64,000 bases of DNA from Candidatus Vicinibacter affinis (lineage in GTDB: Bacteria; Bacteroidota; Bacteroidia; Chitinophagales; Saprospiraceae): positions 2,146,501-2,210,500 of the forward strand of contig JADJNH010000005.1 of assembly GCA_016714365.1 (NCBI GenBank). The letters are read 5' to 3'. Positions within the stretch are counted from its first letter, which is position 1, and each line of letters begins with the position of its first letter. Shown here one piece after another: positions 15,959-24,270 of this stretch. Under the pieces are notes generated by a model. It worked only from the letters and a program-made list of their open reading frames with translations. It was not told where the DNA came from and ran no database searches. The position numbers and the translations under genes were made by a program.

Positions 15959-18268
15959 ATGGTCAGAAGTTTCAATTTCTTTTTACCGTTCATTGGTTTG
16001 GTGCTGTTCATTTCAATGGATGGTTTTGGCCAATGCACCCCGCCATCAGCGGATGAATGCGAAGACGCCAACCTTCTTTGTTCATTAGATGAGGTAAATG
16101 GGTATACCTGCCAGAATACAACTTATTCCAATCCTACCGGTTGTTCGCCACTCTGTCCATCAGGTGGGGGAGCTCATAATACTGGTTGGTGGGCATTTGT
16201 GTGCGATGGTGGACCGGTAACCATTACCATTACTTTCAGTAACTGCTCCGTCAATGGAAGTGGAGTTCAGATGGGTATTTGGGGAGATTGCGATTGTAAT
16301 AAATCTATAGTTTGTAATCCTGCTTGTAATGGTCCTGGATCATTCACAATTTCAGGTAACCTTACTGCTTGCAAAACATATTATTTGTTTGTAGATGGTT
16401 GTTCCGGAGACGTTTGTGATTTCACCTTGACAACTACAGGTGGTTCTGCCCCTTTGTTACCTCCTTTAGGTAAGATCATGGGCCCACGTGATGTCTGCAA
16501 AGGTGCTTGTAACATTAAATACACCATCAGTACGGGTGGTGCATGCGATCCTACTTATGAGTGGACATTGGATGGAACAGAAATTGGTAGTGGATTAGGG
16601 GAGGTGACACTTAATTTTCCAGATGAAGGAGATTTTCAATTATGCGTTACGGCTTATATTGGTAACCCTCAATCCGGATCAATTTGTGATCAGGACGGTC
16701 CACGTTGTATAACCATTTTGGTTAGACCTACAGCAGACAAAGTTGGAACACCACGGACTCTTTGTAGTGAACGTGTACCTTTCAATTGGCATGGGGAGCT
16801 AGTTACTGCTACTGGGCAATATCGTCATGAATTTACAGACAAAAAGACTTGCTGTGTTTTCGATTCCATTGTTTATTTTAATGTGATTTATGACGATAGC
16901 CTTGGATGCAAAAAGGCAACTTACATTTCGGGTCGTGTTTTTTTAGATACAAATGTGGATGGGATTTTTAATTCGAAAGATATAATCTTGAAAAATTATT
17001 TTCTTAATTCAGGTCCTGGATCCTTTACTACTTTTTCTTCAGATTCCGGTTATATATTACTCGTGACAAAAGATGCAGTAAACACTATCAAGGTTGCTGT
17101 TCCTAATCCAAATTTTGCATTTTCTGTACCTGATGAATATCTTATTAATGTGGGTAATGTATATGGACAGTTTCCTGGCCAATATGATTTTGCCATCCAG
17201 GAAAAACCAAGGATTGATCTGGAGGTTGCAATTAGTTCAACCATCGCCCGTCCCGGGCGCTCTACAATCGTCAACTTACGAATATCAAATGTAGGTAATG
17301 TCCCGGTCCCTTATTCAAAGTTGTCTTTGAAATTTCCAATTGGATGGAATGTAATAGAATCCATTCCAAAACATCAAACTGTAATCGGAGGAAATCAGTT
17401 GATTTGGGATATATTGGATACGTTAGGAATAAAAGAATCCAAGATTTTTACAATTTCTCTCGAGACACCTTCCACAGCCATGGTAGGTTCTGCTTTTAGC
17501 TTAGTAGCCGATGTATATTGCCAGAACGATGCTGATCTTCTCAACAATCAAGCCATATGGAATGACAGAATTCGGGCTTCTATTGATCCAAATGATAAGC
17601 TTGTAGATAAGGCAAAATATTATCCTTCAGCAGATCATTCCGGTGAACTAATCTATACCATAAGATTCCAAAATACTGGGACAGACACTGCCTTTGACAT
17701 CATCATACGAGATACCTTATCCAATGCGTTGGACCCCACAAGTGTGAGGGTGTTACATGCGAGTCATCCATTTCAATTGCAAATGAAGAAATTGGGCAAT
17801 TTGGAGATTTTATTTAAAAATATTTTACTTCCGGATAGCAGCACCAACGAATTTGCTTCCCATGGATTTGTCCAGATCGCAGTCAAACCAAAAACTACCA
17901 CTGACCCATTTTATATTACTAATCGGGCATCCATTTATTTTGATTTTAACCCTCCGGTGATGACAAACACGGCTTCCACATATGTTGGCTTGGTGAATAC
18001 AGAATTACCCGTTAAACATGGAAAACTAAGGGTGACACCCAATCCATTTAATCATCACATGATGGTGGAATATGAATCCACCGGAAATTCAAGAGATTAC
18101 CGATTGAAAATTATTAATATACAGGGGAAGCAAATATTGAATGCAGTGGTAGAAAAGGCAGGGCAAATTCAATTTAATTCGGAATTATATCCTCCGGGTA
18201 TTTATAGAATTTTTTATCTGGCGGACGGAAAGGTGCTTTCTTCAATGAATATTATGAAAATGCCATAA
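15959..18268 (+). CDS. Secreted T9SS cargo protein, tandem paralogue A
   Basis: A 769-residue exported protein of unknown function. After a signal peptide (ending near FGQ, residue 25) comes a cysteine-rich domain rich in G, W and C (NPTGCSPLCPSGGGAHNTGWW), then a PKD/Ig-like part. Residues 330-341 (DTNVDGIFNSKD) match a 12-residue EF-hand or dockerin calcium loop. A DUF11/DUF7619-like beta domain follows (YTIRFQNTGTDTAFDI; ASIYFDFNPPVMTN). The last 82 residues (from about 688, GKLRVTPNPF to KVLSSMN) are a type A T9SS sorting domain, so the protein is probably displayed on or released from the cell surface. It is a tandem duplicate of the gene at 18790. Confidence 0.85.
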   Translation: MVRSFNFFLPFIGLVLFISMDGFGQCTPPSADECEDANLLCSLDEVNGYTCQNTTYSNPTGCSPLCPSGGGAHNTGWWAFVCDGGPVTITITFSNCSVNGSGVQMGIWGDCDCNKSIVCNPACNGPGSFTISGNLTACKTYYLFVDGCSGDVCDFTLTTTGGSAPLLPPLGKIMGPRDVCKGACNIKYTISTGGACDPTYEWTLDGTEIGSGLGEVTLNFPDEGDFQLCVTAYIGNPQSGSICDQDGPRCITILVRPTADKVGTPRTLCSERVPFNWHGELVTATGQYRHEFTDKKTCCVFDSIVYFNVIYDDSLGCKKATYISGRVFLDTNVDGIFNSKDIILKNYFLNSGPGSFTTFSSDSGYILLVTKDAVNTIKVAVPNPNFAFSVPDEYLINVGNVYGQFPGQYDFAIQEKPRIDLEVAISSTIARPGRSTIVNLRISNVGNVPVPYSKLSLKFPIGWNVIESIPKHQTVIGGNQLIWDILDTLGIKESKIFTISLETPSTAMVGSAFSLVADVYCQNDADLLNNQAIWNDRIRASIDPNDKLVDKAKYYPSADHSGELIYTIRFQNTGTDTAFDIIIRDTLSNALDPTSVRVLHASHPFQLQMKKLGNLEILFKNILLPDSSTNEFASHGFVQIAVKPKTTTDPFYITNRASIYFDFNPPVMTNTASTYVGLVNTELPVKHGKLRVTPNPFNHHMMVEYESTGNSRDYRLKIINIQGKQILNAVVEKAGQIQFNSELYPPGIYRIFYLADGKVLSSMNIMKMP

Positions 18269-18789
18269 GTTTTGGATTTAAAAACAGACCTGTTTTAAAT
18301 ACTTTTAAGTTTTAAAGTGATTCATATTTGTTAGCTAAGATTAAAGTTATATACATCTAGTGATTTAAACTCCTTATTTTTGAAAGGATATAATCATTTA
18401 TAAGAAGTGTTTGAAAGGGTTAGGAAGATGTATTTTTTAGAAAGGTTACCCGATTTTCAGAAGCCTATATAAATCTTTGAACCTGCCTGGAATCGTTAGT
18501 GATCAGGATGAATTGATGGCAATTCAACTGTATGATTCTTAAGATTGAACTTCCCAAATGGATATTAACAAATCACTATTTTGTCTCTTTATGTGAAAAT
18601 AAATTCAATATATTTCTTTTTGAATTTTGTTTCAAAAAAAAATATTAATTTTAATTTAGTAAACCTTATGGGTTAGTGCCTCCAAGTGAAAAACTTGTTC
18701 TGAGTGTCTTTGTCATCCGGCAAGATGTTTTGTAATTGGATTATAGTGAGGTAGCCCGGTTTATTTAGAAAATCATAAAAAATACCAAT
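18269..18789. other. 521-bp AT-rich spacer between the two paralogues
   Basis: No supported gene is seen. It starts with a terminator-like hairpin (18276-18300) and then is AT-rich. A 33-codon open stretch at 18441-18542 has no start codon and no recognisable similarity. The end of the spacer should hold the promoter of the second paralogue, but no clear TAnnTTTG box was found. Confidence 0.5.
18276..18300 (+). terminator. Hairpin after paralogue A
   Basis: ATTTAAAAACAG pairs with CTGTTTTAAAT around AC, with one bulged A, 8 bases after the stop codon. The stem itself supplies the T-rich stretch. A weak but well-placed terminator. Confidence 0.4.
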
Positions 18790-21105
18790 ATGATGAACCT
18801 AAAATTTATTACACTTTTTTATTTGCTTTTTCTTTTATTTACCCCTGTAAAAAACACTGGACAATGCACTCCGCCTTCAGCGGATGTCTGTGAAAAAGCC
18901 ATTACTTTCTGTTCATTAGATGAGCTAAATGGGTATTCCTGCCAGAATACCAACTATAGCAATCCTACTGGCTGTACTCCTCTATGTCCTTCCGGTGGAG
19001 GTGCCCATAACACTGGCTGGTGGGCATTTATATGTGACGGAGGACCAGTTTCCATCACCATGACTTTTTCTAACTGTTCTGTTAATGGGACTGGAGTTCA
19101 AATGGGTATTTGGGGTGATTGTGAGTGTAACGAATCTATAGTTTGTAATGCTAACTGTAACGGTCCTGGTTCTTTTACCTTGTCTGGGAATCTTACAGCT
19201 TGTAAAACTTATTATCTCTTTGTAGACGGTTGTTCGGGGGATGTTTGTGATTTCAAAATTTCAACCTCAGGTGGAGCACTTCCAGAATTTCCTGCATTTA
19301 GTGATGTTTTAGGGGTAAGTGATCTTTGTGGGGGAGCGTGTGATGTTAAATATGTCGTTTTGCCACTCGGAAATTGTGAACCCAATTACATTTGGACTTT
19401 GAATGGTAGAAAAGTTGGTAATAGTTTAGGAAATGTTAATTTGGATTTTCCTGTAGAAGGTGATTTTCAACTGTGTGTTACTCCTTTTGTTGGTAATTCT
19501 AGATCCAACTCTATTTGCAATCAGTATGGCCCAATTTGCAAAACTATTAAGGTGAGAAGGAGTCCAGATAAAATAGGCTCACCAAGGTTTATCTGCAGTG
19601 AAGAAGTGCCATATAATTGGTTTGGAGAATTGGTTTGTTATACAGGTGAATATCGGCATGAATTTTCAGATTTTAAGACATGTTGTAATTTTGACTCCAT
19701 TGTTCATTTTAAAGTCATCTATGACGACAGCCTTTGGTGCAAAAAGTCAACTTACGTTACTGGTCGTGTTTTTTTAGATACAAATGTGGATGGGATTTTT
19801 AATTCGAATGATAAAATTTTGAAAAATTATTTGCTTAATTCAGATCCTGGATCCTTTGCTACTTTTTCTTCAGATTCCGGTTATATATTACTTGTGACTA
19901 GAGATACAATAAACACAATCAAAGTTTCTGTTCCTAATCCAAATTTTACATTTTCTGTGCCTGGAGAACACCTCATTAATGTAGGAAAAGAATATGGTCA
20001 GGTTTTAGGCCAATTTGATTTTGCAATTCAGGAAAAACCATGGATTGATCTGGAGGTTGCAATAAGTTCAACTTTTTCACGTCCTGGCCACTCCTCCATT
20101 GTGAATATACAAGTTTCCAATTTAGGTAATGTTTTGGTTCCAAATTCAAAATTGTCTCTGAAATTTCCAAGTGGATGGAACATAATAGAATCCACTCCAG
20201 ACTATCAAACGGTATTCGGAGGAAATCAGTTGATTTGGGATATATGGGATACGTTAGGAATAAAAGAATCCAAGATTTTTACCATTACTCTCGGGACACC
20301 TTCAGCAGCCAAGGTAGGTTCTTCTTTTAGCTTAGTAGCCGATGTATATTGCCAGAATGATGCTGATCTTCTCAACAATCAAGCTATATGGAATGACGAA
20401 ATTGTGACCTATTATGATCCAAATGGTAAGCTTGTAGATAAGACCAATTATAATCCATCGACAGACCACTCTGGTCAACTAATCTATACTATAAGATTTC
20501 AAAATACTGAGACTGACACTGTCTTCGACATCACCATACTAGATACCTTGGCCAAAAAATTGGATCCTACTACTGTAAGGGTAGTACATGCTAGTCATCC
20601 ATTTGTTATGCAAGTTAAAAAAATGGGTATTTTGGAGATTTTATTTAAAAATATTTTACTCCCAGATAGTAGTACAAATGAGCCAGCATCTCATGGATTT
20701 GTCCAATTTTCAGTTAAGCCTATAGTAGGTTCAAAGCCATTTGTACTTGTGAACAGAGCGTCTATTTATTTTGATAACAATACTCCAGTTTTAACAAATG
20801 CCGCTGAAACTTATATTGGATTGGTCACAACAAAAGAAATCACTAGGTCAGGGAAACTTCTCGTCTCACCAAATCCTTTTCATAATTATTTAACAGTGGA
20901 TTACGAAACTGATTTGCAATCGAGGCTTTATAAGCTGCAATTGATCAACATACAGGGCAACAAGTTAGTTGACATAAATGTGCAAAAGTCTGGTCAGACA
21001 AATATCAATACAGAATTTATTCCACCTGGTATTTACAGGCTTTTTTATTTGGCAGATGGGAAAGTTTTGTCCTCAGTGAATGTTTTAAAAATTAATTTGA
21101 GGTAG
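18790..21105 (+). CDS. Secreted T9SS cargo protein, tandem paralogue B
   Basis: A 771-residue paralogue of the preceding gene with the same layout: signal peptide (ending near NTGQ), cysteine-rich N-terminal domain, PKD-like part, a calcium-loop-like DTNVDGIFNSND at residues 330-341, a DUF11/DUF7619-like domain (ASIYFDNNTPVLTN) and a T9SS type A sorting domain (GKLLVSPNPF to KVLSSVN). Function is unknown; surface display is expected from the sorting domain. The cysteine pattern of the N-terminal 250 residues is conserved between the copies. DNA similarity to paralogue A is uneven: low at silent sites in the first third and close to identical in the middle. Confidence 0.85.
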   Translation: MMNLKFITLFYLLFLLFTPVKNTGQCTPPSADVCEKAITFCSLDELNGYSCQNTNYSNPTGCTPLCPSGGGAHNTGWWAFICDGGPVSITMTFSNCSVNGTGVQMGIWGDCECNESIVCNANCNGPGSFTLSGNLTACKTYYLFVDGCSGDVCDFKISTSGGALPEFPAFSDVLGVSDLCGGACDVKYVVLPLGNCEPNYIWTLNGRKVGNSLGNVNLDFPVEGDFQLCVTPFVGNSRSNSICNQYGPICKTIKVRRSPDKIGSPRFICSEEVPYNWFGELVCYTGEYRHEFSDFKTCCNFDSIVHFKVIYDDSLWCKKSTYVTGRVFLDTNVDGIFNSNDKILKNYLLNSDPGSFATFSSDSGYILLVTRDTINTIKVSVPNPNFTFSVPGEHLINVGKEYGQVLGQFDFAIQEKPWIDLEVAISSTFSRPGHSSIVNIQVSNLGNVLVPNSKLSLKFPSGWNIIESTPDYQTVFGGNQLIWDIWDTLGIKESKIFTITLGTPSAAKVGSSFSLVADVYCQNDADLLNNQAIWNDEIVTYYDPNGKLVDKTNYNPSTDHSGQLIYTIRFQNTETDTVFDITILDTLAKKLDPTTVRVVHASHPFVMQVKKMGILEILFKNILLPDSSTNEPASHGFVQFSVKPIVGSKPFVLVNRASIYFDNNTPVLTNAAETYIGLVTTKEITRSGKLLVSPNPFHNYLTVDYETDLQSRLYKLQLINIQGNKLVDINVQKSGQTNINTEFIPPGIYRLFYLADGKVLSSVNVLKINLR

Positions 21106-21213
21106 ATTTTTATCAGTTTTACTTTTTTTTAAAAGGACTGTCCGTGTATTGAATTTAATAGGTAACCAAGGACTTCATCTTAGTACTCTAGGCTGACAGT
21201 TCTAATTTTTTCC

Positions 21214-21221
21214 TAAGTTTG
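21214..21221 (+). promoter_or_regulatory. Bacteroidota -7 box directly at the ion channel start
   Basis: TAAGTTTG matches TAnnTTTG and ends only 5 bases before the ATG, so transcription would begin at or near the start codon. Either the mRNA is leaderless or this is chance. Confidence 0.35.
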
Positions 21222-21225
21222 CCTT

Positions 21226-21933
21226 ATGAAGCATTTTCTAAAAAAGCTCTTTTTGGGTGATCCTGCGACCAATACCATCTCTAATGACTTCCATAAAGAC
21301 AAAAGAAAGGAGAACATCAGAGCCATCTGGCATAATGAACATCACAATGACTACGGCCTTGAAAAGATTTTTAGATTATTCCTTGCGGCCTCACAATTTG
21401 TTTTTCCTTCCAGTTACATCAAGCATTATCTCGAAAGATACGGGACACATTTTAAGGATCTTGCAGTGGATTTGATTGTTATATCCAAGTTGGCATTTCC
21501 AATATTTTTACTTTATTTTCAACTTCAGCATAACCACTGGCTGCTTGCACTTCAGATTTGGCTCACTGCCGAAACCTTATTGCATGCCCCAACTTTGATC
21601 TTTGCCTCAGATACCTTATCCAAACCAAAATCTTACCAAAGGTCTATGCTCCTGGTCTTTCTGAATTATCTGGAAATCCTGTTTGCTTTTGCAGTGATCT
21701 ATGGTTCAGGAGACTACCTGAACCATCCTTTGGTACACTGGTACGATGCCATTTATTTTAGTTTCACCACAGGGTCATCCATGGGTTTTGGAGATTTTGT
21801 GCCAACTACATTTATTGGAAAATTATTGGTGAGTATTCAGGCCATTATATTTTTTCTGTTTGTGGTGATCTTCTTAAATTTTTTCAGCAGCAGAATGGAG
21901 AACAAAGGCTATTTCGATCAATCGAATAGGTAA
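21226..21933 (+). CDS. Potassium channel family protein (Ion_trans_2 type)
   Basis: A 235-residue membrane protein. A hydrophilic N-terminal 60 residues is followed by hydrophobic segments around 80-100, 105-125, 140-160 and 205-225. Before the last segment is a pore loop with SFTTGSSMGFGDFVP, where GFGD takes the place of the K+ selectivity filter GYGD (F for Y is common in K+ channels). No RCK/TrkA-N ligand domain is present. It should pass potassium or another monovalent cation across the inner membrane. It stands alone, 22 bases before an S41 peptidase gene. Confidence 0.82.
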   Translation: MKHFLKKLFLGDPATNTISNDFHKDKRKENIRAIWHNEHHNDYGLEKIFRLFLAASQFVFPSSYIKHYLERYGTHFKDLAVDLIVISKLAFPIFLLYFQLQHNHWLLALQIWLTAETLLHAPTLIFASDTLSKPKSYQRSMLLVFLNYLEILFAFAVIYGSGDYLNHPLVHWYDAIYFSFTTGSSMGFGDFVPTTFIGKLLVSIQAIIFFLFVVIFLNFFSSRMENKGYFDQSNR

Positions 21934-21955
21934 TTAATTTTAGAATTACTTGCAT

Positions 21956-23431
21956 ATGATTGTCTTTAAAAAATATAACCACAGAACATTCTCCATTATT
22001 TGGTGGATTTTTTCCATTCTATTTTTTGTAGTGTTTTTTTCTGCACATTTGAATGCACAGATCCCCTTGCTTTCCAAAGAAGAAATGCATAAGGATTTGG
22101 ATCAATTGAATCGCTACATGAAAAAATGGCATCCTGCTTACTATGCTTATGCCAACAAAGAGCAGATGCAGATACATTATGCTTTAATGAAAGACTTGTG
22201 TGCAGATTCCCTGTCCTTGAGGGAATTCAGAAATGTCCTGAGAAAAGCAGTGGGTAAAGTGGGTTGTGGACATATAAGTGTTTCTGGCAGAAAATCCGCT
22301 TCAAAAGGCCCGTTAATTCCTTTAATTCCTGTCAAGGTAAAGATTTTAGAGGACCGATTGTTTGTAGTTTCTTGTGAGGACAGTTTAAAGAGGATTGAGC
22401 CAAAAGAAGAGATCATAAGTATTGAAGGTGTAGCATCAAATGAATGGATAAATTCAATGAAGGAACTTTCTCTTTCGGATGGGTACAATCAAACCCATAA
22501 AACCTACAGTGCAGAAATAAATTTTGCAGTGTTTATTTACTATCTTTTGGGTCATCGCGATAAATTTATTTTGAAATTGAAAGATCACTCAGGAGAAATT
22601 TACGAAACTGTTCTCTTTGCTAAAATTCCTGTATCACAGCCTAATACAATTTTAGATGAAGCATCCCGGAAATCTATTCTGAAAGAAAGTGGAATCCACT
22701 TACAAAAATTGGATGGATGTGTTGGAAGCTATCTTTTGGATGTAGATCATTTTACCGGAAAGGGGCAAGGTAAATGGTTCCGACAAGTGTTTAAAATATT
22801 AAAATCAGATCACTGCCAAAATCTAATTATTGACCTCAGGGGAAATGGGGGAGGTAACGTTTTTAAAGGCAATATTTTTTTAGCTTATCTATTGGATCAG
22901 CCAGTCCGATTTTTTACCTTCCACAGGAGATTGAGTCTGACACCATTTAATCCAAAATTCAAGGCAAGTTTTTTAGAAAGGATTACTCCGCTTTTGTTTT
23001 GTCTAAATCCAATCCAATTTCCCGGAAGGCATGGATGGTATCACAGTTTTCCATTTTTTAAAAAATATAAATATCATTTCGATGGAAAAATTTATGTGCT
23101 TACCAACGGGGGAACCTTTTCCATGGCGAGTTATGTGACCAGTCATCTGAAGCATCAGAAACAAGCTGTGGTAATCGGAGAAGAAACAGGCGGCAGTGAA
23201 TTTGCCAGCAGGGGATTGGCATCCGGTAATATTGAACTGTCAAAATCAGGATTGAGAGTAGGTTTAAATGTCTATCAACTTACCTCCGGCCTTGGGTTAA
23301 AAGATTCCGGTCACGGTGTAATGCCTGACTACCCCCTAACTTATCAACCGCAAGATTGGCAGCAAAATCTCGACTTAGAACTTATTAAAGTGACTGAACT
23401 AATCAGTAAAAACGAACACCTCAGCAGGTGA
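21956..23431 (+). CDS. S41 family (C-terminal-processing-like) peptidase
   Basis: A 491-residue exported or membrane-anchored serine peptidase. Residues 10-35 form a signal/anchor helix. The helical N-terminal part (LDQLNRYMKKWHPAYYAYA) is typical of Bacteroidota S41 proteins. The catalytic core has NLIIDLRGNGGG, the nucleophile block LTNGGTFSMAS (S389) and VVIGEETGGS. No clear PDZ domain is visible between them, though residues 110-160 may be a degenerate one. The frame is open to a TTG at 21950; I use the ATG at 21956. The substrate is unknown. Confidence 0.85.
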   Translation: MIVFKKYNHRTFSIIWWIFSILFFVVFFSAHLNAQIPLLSKEEMHKDLDQLNRYMKKWHPAYYAYANKEQMQIHYALMKDLCADSLSLREFRNVLRKAVGKVGCGHISVSGRKSASKGPLIPLIPVKVKILEDRLFVVSCEDSLKRIEPKEEIISIEGVASNEWINSMKELSLSDGYNQTHKTYSAEINFAVFIYYLLGHRDKFILKLKDHSGEIYETVLFAKIPVSQPNTILDEASRKSILKESGIHLQKLDGCVGSYLLDVDHFTGKGQGKWFRQVFKILKSDHCQNLIIDLRGNGGGNVFKGNIFLAYLLDQPVRFFTFHRRLSLTPFNPKFKASFLERITPLLFCLNPIQFPGRHGWYHSFPFFKKYKYHFDGKIYVLTNGGTFSMASYVTSHLKHQKQAVVIGEETGGSEFASRGLASGNIELSKSGLRVGLNVYQLTSGLGLKDSGHGVMPDYPLTYQPQDWQQNLDLELIKVTELISKNEHLSR

Positions 23432-23465
23432 TAAATTGAAGTATCATTAGTTACCATTTTCTTTC

Positions 23466-24008
23466 TTACTTATGCTCCGAATATTGGAGCGTTATTCCCA
23501 AGCTGTAAATTTTTAAAAACATGTAATTGTAATCTGCTTCATAAGAGCCTCTGGTAGGAAATTGAACCAGCAGCTGAAGTCCAATCCATCCCGGTTCATC
23601 TGGAAATGCTTGCTTTAGACCAATATTATCTGAAACATAACACTCCAATTCGTCGCCGACGTGGGTTTGAAGGCACCGCAATGGTTTTTCAGATGCATAC
23701 AAACCCCAATATGCTTTTCCACTGATTTTGATTTCGACGGAATCTTCGTAGCAACAGCGATCTACTTCATACACAACTTCAACGTGTTCTTCGGTACAGA
23801 TGTTTTCCGGGGTCAACAAGTCTTCAAAAACGAAAAACCGCTGATCCCCACTGACGTAGTTGTTAAAAGGACTTGTTTTAGATATCGTTGCTTCCCATTT
23901 TAATTTATCACCTCCACACGCACCATCCTCTCCGGTTTTTTTATCACAACCCAATGTTAACATTGCAAGAATGCTGAACGCCCATAACCATGAATTAAAA
24001 ATTTTCAT
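23466..24008 (-). CDS. Hypothetical lipoprotein
   Basis: A 180-residue protein with a lipoprotein signal (lipobox LTLGC near residue 21) followed by a charged linker with GEDGACGG. The mature part holds six further cysteines (for example DRCCYED, LRCLQTH, LECYVSD), suggesting disulfides in the periplasm or at the surface. I recognise no family. It is convergent with the S41 peptidase gene, with 34 bases between stops. Conservation cannot be judged from this sequence, but codon use and the signal peptide argue that it is real. Confidence 0.7.
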   Translation of the reverse strand: MKIFNSWLWAFSILAMLTLGCDKKTGEDGACGGDKLKWEATISKTSPFNNYVSGDQRFFVFEDLLTPENICTEEHVEVVYEVDRCCYEDSVEIKISGKAYWGLYASEKPLRCLQTHVGDELECYVSDNIGLKQAFPDEPGWIGLQLLVQFPTRGSYEADYNYMFLKIYSLGITLQYSEHK

Positions 24009-24187
24009 TTTTATTTTTTCAGCAATTTGCTATTCATTCTAACCCATTTAAATGACGCAGGTCATTTATAAAAATGATAAAGTTCTATTGTTAAGCACAT
24101 TTTAAGATAAAAGAATAATTCAACCTCTTTTTAAATCTGTAGACTTTAAATGAAGCTTGATTTTAATATTGGACCAGCCAGGAAAAA

Positions 24188-24245
24188 ATGGAAGCAAGAT
24201 CTCAATCTGAAGATTATTCATCTCAAAAAGGAGATCTTGCTTGAA
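24188..24245 (-). terminator. Terminator-like hairpin after the dockerin/cohesin cargo gene
   Basis: Perfect 12-bp arms AAGCAAGATCTC (24192-24203) and GAGATCTTGCTT (24231-24242) with a 27-base loop. Read on the minus strand the stem is followed by CCATTTTTT. It starts 29 bases after the stop of the 914-residue protein gene. Confidence 0.55.
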
Positions 24246-24270
24246 AGCTTGGGGTTTTATCCGTTCAGCT

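Noticed and set aside
18441..18542. Open stretch of 33 codons (ending in DELMAIQLYDS) between the paralogues
   Set aside because: No start codon, no ribosome site and no recognised similarity. It may be a gene scrap, but chance is as likely.
23412..23430. CACCT/AGGTG hairpin at the end of the S41 gene as a terminator
   Set aside because: It is inside the coding end, has only 5-bp arms and no T-run follows.
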